64,000 nucleotides of DNA from Hofstenia miamia. Its lineage: Eukaryota; Xenacoelomorpha; Acoela; Hofsteniidae. The position numbers were made by a program, and so were the translations under genes. Positions within the stretch are counted from its first letter, which is position 1; every line of letters begins with the position of its first letter. The notes under the pieces were generated by a model, which saw only the letters and a program-made list of their open reading frames with translations, searched no databases and was not told where the DNA came from. This document shows positions 1-12,212 of this stretch, in pieces. The stretch spans positions 2,090,035 through 2,154,034 of the forward strand of contig CABFPE010000037.1 of NCBI GenBank assembly GCA_900660155.1, read 5' to 3'.

Positions 1-6
1 TATATA

Positions 7-44
7 CTGTCTCTTATACCAATCTAGATGTGTATAAGAGACAG
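7..44. other. Residual Nextera mate-pair junction adapter (assembly artefact)
   Basis: Two inverted Tn5 mosaic ends lie head to head. Positions 7-25 match CTGTCTCTTATACACATCT with two mismatches, and 26-44 match its reverse complement AGATGTGTATAAGAGACAG exactly. This 38-bp arrangement is the circularisation adapter of Nextera mate-pair libraries, not host DNA. Bases on either side may therefore not be contiguous in the genome. Confidence 0.88.
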
Positions 45-368
45 GTGATATGAAGGAACTACAGATAAACTATACACATTGTAAATAATTTAACCCAGCT
101 ACAAGATTTTCAAGGTGTAGAAAATAATCACAACTGACAAAGGAAAGAACCTGGAGTAAAATTGAGAAAGAAAATAAATTGATAAAAACGGTAAATGAAA
201 ATGCCTCTTATCTACAGAAAGCGCTGAAAAATTTCAAAATTGCGTTTTAAGTGAAATTTTAATGGGTAGACGGAGCATAAAGCAATTGATGTTCTCATTC
301 TTTAATGGCTAAATGTCTAAACTGTCTGTGAAAATGGGATCGCCTTAAAAGCAATGCGCTGGTATTTN

Positions 369-399
<31 letters not shown>

Positions 400-2673
400 T
401 CGTTGTCCTCGGTCAGCTGCACCATGTGCATATGAATCAGGAGATACTCTTCTATCGTATGGTAATTTCAAATTTCAAATATCTCTGTCAGTTCATAAGT
501 TCTGAAGGCATAATTTTTTTAAGAAATCATTAAATATTTTAAAAGTAGTAGAAACGCTACATTCACTATAAAGAAAATCAAAATATCTTCCAAGTTTTAG
601 GACAGTCTTAGCCCATCTAATATGTTTTATCCATGTCTAAAATAACGTTATAATGATGAGTAGGTTTTCGTGCGCCTTCTTACACTTTATACATGAATTC
701 CGCGCAGTGCAATCGGTACATGTACACAGTAAAGACTTTTTGGTAGATATAATTGTTTTCTCAACAGCCACAGCAGAATGTGAGATCACATGCAACTTTT
801 CCCTAGGGTTACCTCACATTCTTTATGAAAAACACAATGTATTTCACTTTTCAATGAATGGTAGTTTCAAGTAAGATATACCTGTAACGTGTGTTCCGCT
901 AAGCAGATTGGTGAAAATGGAAATCAATCGCTAAGAATTTTTCCCAAAAATATAATGCATATTTATCTAACCCAGTAGCTAGTAAAAAATTTTAACCGGT
1001 TTCCATACGGAAACTAAAGTATCAATTCTGAGAATTTGGAATTTTCTTCGAAGAACTATATTTATAGATTAATATTTAATGTTTTCTATGCATTTAAGAT
1101 TACATAAAGGTATGTGCATTAACACTTGTCTAGTCACTAACGTTTGTAATTCCAATTCGATCTTTTTTCAATTGTGATTGAGTTAGCATGTTTGAACTAA
1201 ATTCTATTTTTAAGTGCAACCCTGTTCTCTCACCAACCTCAAATGAAATTTGTAATGAGTGACGGTACTTTCCATGCACTATACCTTCTGCTTCAAAATG
1301 ATTGTAGAAAAACGTAGTGATTTGCTATTAAACTTTTTTTTAATCTTTCACTGATTGGTTGATATTTCATCCCCGTACAACTTCTGCTTTCTGCTCTGCA
1401 ATTACGATTGTTAGGTTTTACAAAGGAATATCTTCGTTTGCATAATTCTATTTCTTTTTTATAGATTCACTTGATAAAACACACTGTTTTTATGCCGATA
1501 ATTTGTTTAATTTGCTGTTTCAGTTTTGCTTGAACTTTAAACTGCCGAAGCTATAGAATACCAAGCATATAAATGCTTGTCGCCAACTATTTTTTGATAC
1601 ATTTTAGTAGAAACTAGTTTTAAATGGATTATTCTTCACGCAGGGATAATGAACTTAAGGAGTTGCTTTGTAAAATGTTTTGCAAAAACGAGGTAGCAAT
1701 GTATATATGGGAATTCTAAGTGTAAATGTATCTAATAATGAGCTATTAAACTCTATATGTATCCTAGGACCATTTCAAAAACATCTTTTGACGGTAAGCA
1801 TTTTATGGGAAGAAGAGTATGTCAGCAACATCATAAATAAATTTCAATGATGGAAAGCCATCTAAATATTACGACTATAATATACCTAGAAATTAAATTA
1901 TTATTTCAGAACGTAGGTAAATTCCACATAAGTTGAATCTATAGATTCTGACGAATAAGCATGAAGATGTTTTTGAAAATTTTGATCTTCCATTTCCTTC
2001 TAATTGATGCCTGAGGATGGAGACCACATTTAAGTGGGTTTGTAGATATAGAACCAAATATAAAAGTATACAATATTCGCATTTATTAAACATGGTTACA
2101 ATTTGGACATGCCTTTAGGCATAATAAGCCACATGTATTCCTTTTCAGGAGGGCAGGAATACTTGCTATATTCTTCCAATTGATCGATTGCGCCTATAGA
2201 TAGTTCTTGGAATCGTTTATAGAGTTCACCACCACGTAATGGGCATGGTACAGAGCCTCAATACACTGACTTGAAATCACCAAAAGTGTACCCTATTATG
2301 TTTCCACCCGATGTTTCCGAATCACTATCCTGTAAATTTCAATTTTTTCTTTAAATTGCATAAACACATGATTGCTTGAGATTTTGCTAGAAAAAAAATA
2401 ATGCCAGATATTGTCAAAATGTGTTATTTCGGCAGTTTAGAGATTATAAAAATATATGTTCATTCGTTTCAATCAGCTATATCACAAAACATCTTATAGA
2501 GGTGTTGGAATTTTAAATATGTTTTTAAAAGTATCATTTTTTGAATTTTTTTGTTATTGGGTGTAAACAGCACGAAATGCATAAATTTCTTCTTTCTCTC
2601 ACCCTTTTGAATCTATAAATGGAAAACATGATGCATTGTTTTTAAGCGTGCGTTTGTTATTTTCTTCATTTAG
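45..2673. other. Non-coding stretch left of the first recognised RasGRF exon
   Basis: I recognise no exon, RNA gene or complete mobile element here. A (TA)n run with one N lies at 368-393. Short open frames at 653-874 (+) and 1893-2093 (-) resemble no family I know. The stretch is probably intron of the RasGRF gene, because the first exon at 2674 begins in mid-codon behind a normal acceptor. Confidence 0.5.
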
Positions 2674-5600
2674 CTGTGCCAACCAACGATTTGGAAAGTG
2701 TATGTTCTTCAAATATCTCAGGTTCTCGACATTCATCAATTGACGTCAAACGACGGTCAATGCAAAGCAACGTTGCCAATATTTCGCCCAATAAGTTTTC
2801 TCCAGGTAAGGCTCTCATGCCCAGTAATTTAGTTTTACCGCTTTTAAATTAGGGGTCGTTGTAACTTCATCTCGAAAATCCACACGTCGCAGCAGTTTGC
2901 AGGCTGCCGCTGCTGCATTTGCTGCCGCCACTGCTGGAAGTAATACACAAACACTGGGCAGAAACGCCCCCATCCGTTTACGTGGATATAAACCACTAAA
3001 TAGAGGTATTGACGTTGTTATATTTATCAAGTATATATTTTCAAACACTTTTGCATTGCGGCAAATCCGTTAAAGAAAATATTTTTTTAAATTTTAAATT
3101 ATTAAATTCCACTTCCAATACTTTAGTGGTGAATGATCGTTTTACTACTGTACGGGGACGTGTGGAAGTCCGGAGGCTGGAATCTATTTGAAACTTTGTA
3201 GCTATTGCGAAATAATGCATTTATTCAAACAAAATAATACGATTGTTGCTTTTGCCACTTCTATTGGATTTTTATGATTAACGATTAATCGCAGGCGATT
3301 ACGATTATTATTATTATGCGTGAAAAACTATTTCGACTATGTACCGATTTGTAGTGTCTTAACATAATTTTTACTTTCAACTCAAATTATGTCAGGGCAT
3401 GTCCCAATAAACAATAAAACGTTTAGAAGACGTCTTATAATGGTTTAGAAGACGTCTAGAAATTTTAGAGCATCAATTGGTGGACACTAGATGGCATTCA
3501 ACAACGTTTAGAAATGGTGTTTTAAAACACGTTTAGAAGACGTACCTTAAGACGTCTTACAACATGTTATACCATTATAAGTCGGGTATAAAACGTTTTA
3601 TTGTTTATTGGGTTGGGGTAATATAATGTAATGTTTTCATTGACAATGTAAAATCATTGTAGAAGGTTTATCTCTTATGATGTTAAATGAATGATGGAAA
3701 CATAGCTGGCTACTATTTTAGTCTGGAGCATATTTATTTGCACAAGAAATCATCCTGCTTTGCTTTGTTTTAATCTTTCAAAGTATTTGCCCACTCATTG
3801 TTACCTAAAAATTGTTGCATGATAATATACGTTTCGAACTTATCCTAATTTTTAGAGACAATCTAAGTTTTATATTTTTAGTAATATTATGGGCATTTTT
3901 TTAATATATGCAGATTTATAAATTGTTTACGAAAATATTACAGCGCATTACTGGATATTTTGTCTTACATATATCATCAGTTGCAAGCAATATGTATATT
4001 TTTCATAACACTAGAAATTAAGTACAAACACGATTGATTTATTTGTCCCGAAAACGATTATTGATTACGATTATTTTATTTGTAGACCCTAGTGTGGGGT
4101 GCATAGTATCTTTACTGAAACAAAAATTATTTTTTTTATTAGGTGAACATGGAGTGGAGCGTGTTGGATTGGGACCACAATATAATACATTTTTTTCGTT
4201 ATATATTTAATCTAACAAATTTTGGTAAAATAACAAAAGATTATCAATATTATTTAGACGATCAAAGAAAACGTTCTTCAATTCTGACTTCAGCCAAGAG
4301 CAAACGTGTTTTAAATGTTTTGAGGCACTGGGCCACAAAATTTCCAGAGGTTTGTGCTTCCATGTTTCTTTATGTCCCTTAACCAAACTATTTAGTCCTC
4401 CTTCTAGTAACGATTTTACAGGCCTACTAATTATTTTGATTAGTAATATTTAGGATTTTGTTGAAGGCTCTGAAAACTGTGACATTTTAGTCGAACTTTT
4501 AGAGGTCGGCTGCAATACAAATTGTTTTTCACCATCAGAACTCAAAGTTGCGTCTGGTATCTTAAAGTACGTATTTGATAAATTTTCACTTCTACACATA
4601 ATTGCATTCTTCCATATTTATAACTTTGCGGTGGTTTTATTTTTTGGATGGATTCAGACTTGTCAATGAGCCGAGCTTCTAACGAGCTGAGCTTGAGCAC
4701 AGCATTTGATATTCAACGAGCCCAAAACGAGCCAATTTTTAAGGCAAAGCAAGTTTATAGTGCTGCTTGTTAATTTGATTATGGAGATTTTTCTTATTTT
4801 TTGCATTCAGTATGCCTTTCCTATAATCGTATTTAAGAAATGTTTATTAAATTATAGGAAGTGCTATGTAAAAAATTCTTTGAGCACAATATTTTAAAAA
4901 AATACCGAGCTAAAACGAGCTTCATTCAAAGATTTTATGTGGTGAGCCAAGCCGAACTTACACAAAATTTAAATGAGCCGAGCCGAGCTTGGAAATTTCG
5001 GCTCGTTGACAAGTCTGGATTGGTTATTGACATCGCATCGACATCACTGTTGGATTCATTGGCTTAATAACATTTTAGAATATTGTGGATATAAAATCGT
5101 TTCTCATAATGTTTATTAAGTTAATTGATTTCTTATAATTTATGTTATTAATATCATTCCATTTTATCTTAGAGCACTTGCATACTATCATGAGACTAAA
5201 GAAGAGCTTGATTTGTGGGCGTTTGTCACACCTACTGGAAGTGCATCTACGGATTCCTTTGATACCATACAGGTTCTTGACATTGCGGAGAATCTTACAT
5301 ATTTGGACTTCAAAGTTTTCGCCTCTATCCCTTACTGGTTTGGGTCTTGTTTTAATTGAGTTTTTCTGATAACTAAATTTTTCGCTTAATGCGTGGTGCT
5401 TATCTCATCACACGCAAGTACTTTGCAAACGTTACTAAAATAACTGTTTCTGTATTTACTATTGACATGTTAATTTTTCTTTAAAGGGGACTACTAATAC
5501 AAATTATTTTGTTCAAATTTTATGAAAACTAATTTATATATGTGGAAAGTATTCAGTAAGAATTTATTGATAGAATTATTCGTTTGTCTAATAAGTTCTA

Positions 5601-8600
5601 CTGTTTTTAAAACAATGCATCATATTAAACTAATATCAAAATAAAAGCATATCAACATTCGTCCTCTTTTAAGAGAGCAATTTAGCTGCGGATCATGAAC
5701 GGTTCATTCATGTGGCATCCTTGGCCTGTTTGTATGCTCTGCTTAGTTGATGCAAATGAATTGCGATAGTACCATGCGTAACTTCCATAATTCCCGTTTA
5801 GTTTGCTGTTGGGTCAGCCATTAACAATTCCTTCAAGTGTTCATTATTGAATTTGTCTGGACACAGCCACCATGAAATCGTTGAAACTAATCACGTGTCG
5901 CACGCTTATTGACAGTACCATCTCCAAATGCTGCATTGATGTAGCTGTTTGTTTTCAAAATTATAATTTCCTTTAATCTAGTGTATCCTTTTGAGAGTTT
6001 CATTTCAAATAACTATACATGTATATATCACTAACACTGATTTGAAAAGACAGTATCTGCGTTATGTAAACACAATAGATAATGAAGTTGTACACAAAAA
6101 TAGTTTGCTCGATAACTTTGCAAACACGGGGAAAAAAATTTCGCATATTTGGGTTGCCCTCCAAATGGCGGGAACTTATATTAGACAACCTATAATTTGA
6201 TCTTCGATGAAAAGTTACAATACACTTTTGACGAAAAACCTACACAAACTTTAGTATAAGAAATGTTGATTCTTTTGTTGTAAATTTTAGAATTTTCGAG
6301 ATGATGTTAAATATGCTTCCATAAAAAAATACAAGAATTAGCAATATTTTGAATCAAACGTCGACCGATATATCCCATCAAATGTGTAACAAACAAAAAT
6401 ATTTACTGATCAATCTTTGTAAATGTACCCAAGTTTTTTGTTTGTTTTGTACTCAATTTCCATTAGTGATGAATCCTGTTTCTATATTCGCTAATTAAGG
6501 CAGATTTAAGGGTTCTTTGGTACAAAATAAAATGAAAGGATCACCTGAAGATATGCCCCCCAACTTCCAGATTTAGCCTCACCTGAAGATACACCCCCCC
6601 GACTTTTTCCACCTGAAGATATTCACCCCCAAGATTTTCCACCTGAAGATATTCCCCCCAACCTTTTTAGCCTGAAGATAACCTAACCCTAACCTTATTT
6701 ATTTGCTTCAACAGTAAAAGGGTTAGGGTTAGTTTCGGGTTTAGGGTTAGGGTTAGGGTAAAGTAAAATACATATTTAGTTTTTCCTACAATTTTCCAAC
6801 TGAAGATGTTCCCCCCAAGATTTTCCACCTGAAGATATTCCCCTTAAGATTTTCCACCTGAAGATATGCCCCCTCAAAGCTTTGGGGGCACATCTTCAGG
6901 TGATCCAAATGAAATTCATCACTTGTGAAGTCCAATCCAAAAATTGGAATTTAGACCCTAAAATGAATGCAGTAATTGTAAATATTGCTTTCGTGTATGA
7001 CTTGAAGCATATACGAGTATGCAGTCATCGTCCATGATTAATAATGACAAACTAAATCATTGCGGATTAATATTTTAATGAGAATTTTTAATCCGCTAAT
7101 TGAAAAATATTTCTTCAATCTTTTGATTTCAGTACTAGAAGAAAACAAAGGGCGTACCGGGGTCTAGATTCCAAATCAGAAAAAACACAAGATTTTGGTA
7201 TTCCTATGCCCAGTGAATAATAGGTTTTGACCTATGGGGAATAAAGTTTTCCAAAAAATGAATTCAGAACACAATAATGAATTAACATCTAATATTCTGT
7301 TCTTCACATCGTTATTCTATTATAATATTTAAAATTTTAAAATATTTAAAAATTTCCAAATAGTTTGAATGCTTCCCTGAACCAATTTTCCCTAATTATT
7401 TAAGTCTTTCAACTGTATTGAATTATGAAGCTGCATATAATTGAAAAACTTTAGAAGTATCCTATTCACTTACTTTAAGTCAATATTATTATTGATTACC
7501 TTTCAAAGGAAATGCATTTTTTTTGTTGTAATTTATGAAGTATATACATGCACTCAAAACGTTGTTATCAACGCTTAATTGTGGCAAGTATAACGAGATT
7601 TTTTGCATAAGACACTGGAGTTTAAATCAAAGCGAATTTGGAAACTGCATTCCGCATCAATCAAATCTTTGGGAAGTAGAAACCAAAAGCAAGTAAAGGT
7701 TGTAATGCATACTTTCTTGAGTAATTTATTCCTTCAAACCGATTTTAAAATTACTAGTGATTGGCTTCGTTTGTTGAGTACTTGCTTGTACCCATTGTTT
7801 TTTTGTAAATTCTTTCCAAGAGTTTAACATAGGCCATCAGTGCATGCATAACGATGAAAACTTTTATTAATAATGGTTGTTTAATTGATGTTTAGGGAGT
7901 TTTTTAACACCGCTTGGATGAATCGTGATAAAAACGAGAAAGCTCCCCATGTCATCTTGGCTACTAAGAGATTTAACGATGTTAGTATTCTTCTTAGTAA
8001 ATTTAGCAATTTCTAGGAATTGAAAGAATAATTAATTAACAACTTAATTAGACCAGCTTAGTACATTTCTAACAAATTAATTAACACTGAACTGCATGTT
8101 TTGTCCTCATTCTCAAACGATTTTCTCCAAACCTATTAGCAAATTTTGGATTTGGACACATCTATGAGTGAGAGTGTACGTCACTTTTATTGTAAAATTT
8201 TGTCTATAAATCTCATTCGTATGAAGCATATAAGCATATTAACTTTTTTCATGGAAAATGCGATTTTTGGAAAAATAACTTTTAAATTCTTCGAATACTT
8301 AGTGTTCAGACAATAAAGCAGCTTAAGTCCCATTTCTGCAGCAAAAAACATTCTCAATTACTTTTTTTTATGTAAATATGGCCCCCAAATTCAGATACCA
8401 TAATAAATTTGTAAAAAACAAAATATAATGTTGCAATTAAAATTGTATTCTGAAGACTATTGTTATAGGTTAGCAATCTGGTGGCTACCACCATTCTGCG
8501 TGAGAACTCAGAAAAGAGTCGTGCGACAGTGATTGAAAAGTGGGCTGCAGTTGCTGACATATGTCGCTGCTTGAACAACCTTAATACCGTTCTTGAAATC

Positions 8601-11600
8601 GTATCGGCGTTTGAGCGCAGTGCTGTTTACCGGCTGCGGAAAACATGGGATCGCATTTCAAGACAGGTAGTCGTAATTCATGTTCAGATCCTACATTGTT
8701 ATGTATTTAGTGTCGCACATCCATTGACAAGTTGATCTCTTTGGTTTCCGCCGACTGCCGATTTAAAAATATGCGCGATGCTTTGCATAAGTTAGTGAAT
8801 TTTGACAATATGATTACTATTATTATTCTGAGAATTCTCCATGCTTAGCCTTTAATATTAACAATTTGTATTTAATCAATGTTAGGTTGATTACCCTGAA
8901 ATCAGCTATTGTTTATTTGTGGCTGGATTTCCATAGATGCAAATAAACATTCACTGTTCAACCGGATGGAAGTAGATTGAGATTTGATAACTTTTTGCCC
9001 AGTCAATTATTGAATGTATCTACCATAGACTTCGAGCAGGTGCTGCAGCCGATTATGTAACCATTGCGTAACATCTCAATTCACAAAGTCATGCATATTT
9101 TTAACTTAATTTTATCACAGAGCAAAGTCTAGTGATTTTATGTCTGACCAGTAAATTTTACCATTTGGTGAAATGCGCATTGAAATTTGAAAAATAGGGT
9201 TGGATTACATGTGATTTACATGAACAGCTGTCCCCGGGTGTTATAAATCTCTATTTGACTTACGCATTTGGCAGGCAAAATTCCCAGATCCGATTAATCA
9301 CCAAATATATCATGTTACGTCAGTATTAACAAAATAATAGTCGTTTACAATACTTCTGGCTCATTCTGTATTTAGAGCCCTTTTTGAATTTACAATCTGT
9401 TTGTATTCAAACCGATCCCAGTTTGATTCATTAACGTAATTTTAATAAGTTACCCAACTACATGCAACAAAAGTTAAAATCTTATAATCGAAAGTGAAAT
9501 TGAGTACCAAAATATTCAAAAATATACGCATACACATCTAACTAGAAGATGCATTTAGGAATATTTCAGATCTGTTATGATATAATGAATATTCTAACAT
9601 TCTTTCACTTTTAAAACCGAGGGGTTATCATAGAATCAATCCTATTCATCACCAAGAAGTGAAACTTGGCAGGACTATGGCTGAATACTAAGAGAACAAA
9701 AAATATCGATATTCTGTTACTCTGACGTCATAGCTAGTGTTGACGCAGCAAATTGACTGCAATGCCGCAACAGTTGAAAAATGTGTTACAAGAGGAGCCC
9801 AACAACGCTAATCTTTGGCAGAGTAGTTGGAAGATGATAAACTGAACATATTGAGATAGTAGTCATTCGATGTTTACCTCCGCCAAGGAGGTTATGTTTT
9901 TGGTAGCGGTGGTTTGTTTGTCTGTTAGCAACTTTACGGAAAAAGTAATGGATGGATTGACCTCAAATTTTCACCAGAGATGCGTCTCCGCCCAAAGAGG
10001 AATCCATTAAATTTTGGTGCTGATCCGGGGGACACAAGCTGCGTGGCGGAGGTCTGCGCTCGCCGACTGCTTTTTTAGTTTGAAGTGAATTTATCGATGA
10101 AGATAGCAAAAAAATACTAGTTTTTTTTTAAAAATATATGTGCATAACTAGAAAAAGAATGAAAGTATAATTTTATTTTCTGAAATTTGTCTTGCTACCA
10201 GTGTTTTAAGAATAGTTAAAAAATATCAGGGTTAGATCTTCTTTCATATTAGAGATATAAAAGAATTCATCAAGGGGTCAATACGAATACGAGTAGCGTA
10301 GAATCGAATTTCTGTGAACATGATTTTTCCAAACATGTGGCTATATTCAATGAAAAAATTAAATCCACTATTAGTAAAAGAAATACATTTTTAAATAAAA
10401 TCTCTAGTAATTTCTTCATTTTTCGTTTCATTTTCTTTAATTACTAATTGATTTTGCAATTTGATGGTGCTATTTTTGGTTTCATAATCTATTAAGAACA
10501 ATGCCAACTGTGGAAGTTGACCATTGCTATTTTATTGTTCGTAATTTCCTGAAATTTGAGAATATTTCTATTACTTAAAGAGTAATTTTACAAAAGCAAT
10601 TTTAGAAATATAAAAATTTGTTTGAAAAAATTATATTTAGCCTATTTAATATTTCTTGTACTCACTACTGCGTGCATAAGTGGTACGAAGACTGATCTGT
10701 AAATTGAGTTCGTTGTAAATGCTTTGTATTTTCATATTGAGTGATTGAATTAAGTGGATAAGAAATGAATTTGCTTTCTATTTAACCCTTATCTCAAGAA
10801 CTTTTTTATGTACATTGGTTTCACAATGGGGGGATTAAAGATACCCCTAGGTTTTTTTTTATATTCTAAAGCTATTTTCATGAAGTTTTGCACAAAGGTA
10901 ACATTTGATAAAAAGTTTGAAAAAATTTTAAAAAAAACATTTTTATCTAGACATGTTTGCAGGCATCAGCATTTTTTGCAAAAAATTTGGTAAAAATGCT
11001 GAGATGTCTTATGTCAAAATGGTTATTATTTTTGGTCAACTTTCAATATTTTTCTATTCAAAACACAAATTATAACGTCTAGCAATAAACTAAGGCATAA
11101 TTTTTAGTTACTAGTGCTGATGTCAACATTTTTATATTTCTGTATATTAAAATAAATGTCAATCACCGTTGACACAATAGTCATAATTCCTTGACAAAAA
11201 ACGCTTTCACCCTAAAATTTTCACAGAATGTGTAAAACTAAATTTAATGCTGTGAAAAGTTCAGCCAAACTTTCAAATTTGATTTAAAAAAAGTTATTAA
11301 TAAAAATTGACATGGGGTAAATTTACCCCCCATGAGAAATAGGGTTAAGAGCGCCATTAATTGAAAGCATGACTTATTCAAGCTGCATAAAATGGCCTCC
11401 TTTTTCATAATGCATATGCGTTTCTATAGTATCTATCATTGTAATTAATTTATGATTTAGGTGCGATCCACCTTGTCTGCCGTATTTGGGTTTTTACTTA
11501 ACAGACTTGACGTTTATTGAAGATGGTACGCACACTAGCATCGACGATGGTCTTATAAATTTCTCAAAAATGAGAATGGTAATATTTAATTTATTGTTAA

Positions 11601-12212
11601 ATTCAATCGAGTCTAAATTTATTTGCACTAAATTCAGTGGTAGCTAAAAGGGTTCGCAAATACTTTTTGCAAGAATTTCTATTTTAGGCTCATTTTTAAC
11701 ACCAAAATCTTTAATCGCTTGCCGCTGATAACCCCTTTTAAAAAGTAGCTCTGTATATACATTTTTTCGTAAAATGTACTGAAAAATCGAAAAGCTTTGT
11801 TTATTCATAAATGGTTGTAGGTACGTACTCAACTTTCAAAAAAACAAAGTGTCTCGGAATGCCATTAATTGCTAGCTTTTATATATTTTCTCACTCTAGT
11901 GAAAATTGCAAACGAATTTGTGAAGTTGAGTTTTACAGTCACCTCTGTGGATTCAATATTTTACTCAATGTTGGTGGAAATCTTCACCGACCAATGAGTT
12001 ATGCTTTGATTAATGTTTTCTTGTAGATTTCCAACGTAATTCAGGAGATTCGTCTTTATCAACAAACTCCTTTTCGCATTCAGCCCAATCAGCGCATCAT
12101 CAACTGGCTGCTGGATCCCAACAACGTCTGGAGTGAAGATCAACTGTACAGTCGCTCGCTGGAGATCGAACCCAAAGTCCAGCAAAATCCGCAAAATGCA
12201 ATGTATCATTAG
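2674..12212 (+). CDS. RASGRF: RasGRF-type Ras guanine-nucleotide exchange factor, C-terminal part
   Basis: Exons (all GT-AG, phases consistent): 2674-2805, 2853-3005, 4258-4349, 4454-4566, 5173-5337, 7896-7980, 8469-8666, 8711-8790, 11461-11578, 12027-12212 (TAG). They give 439 residues. An Ala-rich linker lies near residues 61-71. LNVLRHW at about 113-119 is the RasGRF hallmark at the end of the REM domain. The CDC25 domain runs from about residue 200 to the end and includes [33 protein letters not shown] (catalytic hairpin region), [27 protein letters not shown] and INFSKMRM. The family loads GTP onto Ras at the membrane after Ca2+/calmodulin or receptor input. The PH, IQ and DH parts are not in the window. 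The second intron boundary is least sure: an acceptor at 4142 would also be possible, but it runs into a stop in the correct phase, so 4258 was chosen. The smallest intron is 47 bp. Confidence 0.93.
3403..3612. mobile_element. 210-bp MITE with perfect terminal inverted repeats
   Basis: The element begins CCCAATAAACAATAAAACG and ends with the reverse complement; the perfect inverted repeat is about 22 bp. Inside, a motif like GTTTAGAAGACGTCTTA recurs on both strands and contains the palindrome AGACGTCT. I found no convincing target-site duplication, so the superfamily is open. It sits in the second visible RasGRF intron (3006-4257). Confidence 0.75.
4655..5017. mobile_element. 363-bp hAT-like MITE rich in GAGCCGAGC motifs
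   Basis: Both ends read CAGACTTGTCAAYGAGCCGA inwards (one mismatch). The 8-bp flanks GATGGATT and GATTGGTT match at six of eight positions, as an aged hAT duplication would. The first and last 100 bp or so repeat variants of GAGCCGAGCTT in both orientations, typical of subterminal transposase-binding repeats. It makes up most of the RasGRF intron at 4567-5172. It has no coding capacity of its own. Confidence 0.75.
6538..6906. mobile_element. 369-bp MITE built of ~30-bp tandem repeats around a telomere-repeat core
   Basis: Terminal inverted repeats GGATCACCTGAAGATRTGCC at both ends are flanked by a perfect 8-bp duplication AAATGAAA (6530-6537 and 6907-6914). The inside consists of seven or eight diverged copies of a unit of about 30 bp (CACCTGAAGATATTCCCCCC plus a short T-rich tail). 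These are interrupted by TTAGGG-type repeats in both orientations. The terminal repeats are themselves versions of the tandem unit. The 8-bp duplication fits hAT or P-like cut-and-paste transposition. It lies in the RasGRF intron at 5338-7895. Confidence 0.82.
6681..6759. repeat. Interstitial TTAGGG telomere-type repeats
   Basis: CCCTAA-type repeats at 6681-6694 face TTAGGG-type repeats at 6720-6759 across an AT-rich spacer. The repeats are degenerate. They lie inside the 369-bp MITE rather than at a chromosome-fusion point. Confidence 0.8.
9878..10077. mobile_element. Short dispersed repeat of the CTCCGCCAAGGAGG type
   Basis: It starts CCTCCGCCAAGGAGGTTATG and ends ...GGCGGAGGTCTGCGCTC followed by a T run, so CTCCGCC faces inwards at each end. 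From memory, repeats with these ends and an inner GTTTGTTTGTCTGTTAGCAA segment are very widespread in marine invertebrate and fish genomes. No open frame. It lies in the RasGRF intron at 8791-11460. Confidence 0.7.
10786..11344. mobile_element. Non-autonomous piggyBac-like element with TTAA target sites
   Basis: TTAA (10782-10785) precedes CCCTTATCTCA, and the other end reads TGAGAAATAGGG followed by TTAA (11345-11348). TTAA duplication plus CCCT-type ends is the signature of piggyBac. The right end also contains the near-palindrome GGGGTAAATTTACCCC, and GGGGGG/ACCCC motifs sit near the left end. There is no transposase; the 61-codon frame inside (10808-10993) resembles nothing known. It is in the same RasGRF intron as the repeat at 9878. 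Confidence 0.78.

Noticed and set aside
4143-4257. Use of the open frame starting at 4143 as a RasGRF exon start
   Set aside because: Joining the acceptor at 4142 to the previous exon puts it in a phase that meets a stop; the acceptor at 4257 keeps phase into the conserved LNVLRHW block.
6681-6759. Chromosome-fusion or telomere-end scar
   Set aside because: The TTAGGG arrays are contained in a small element with inverted ends and an 8-bp target duplication.
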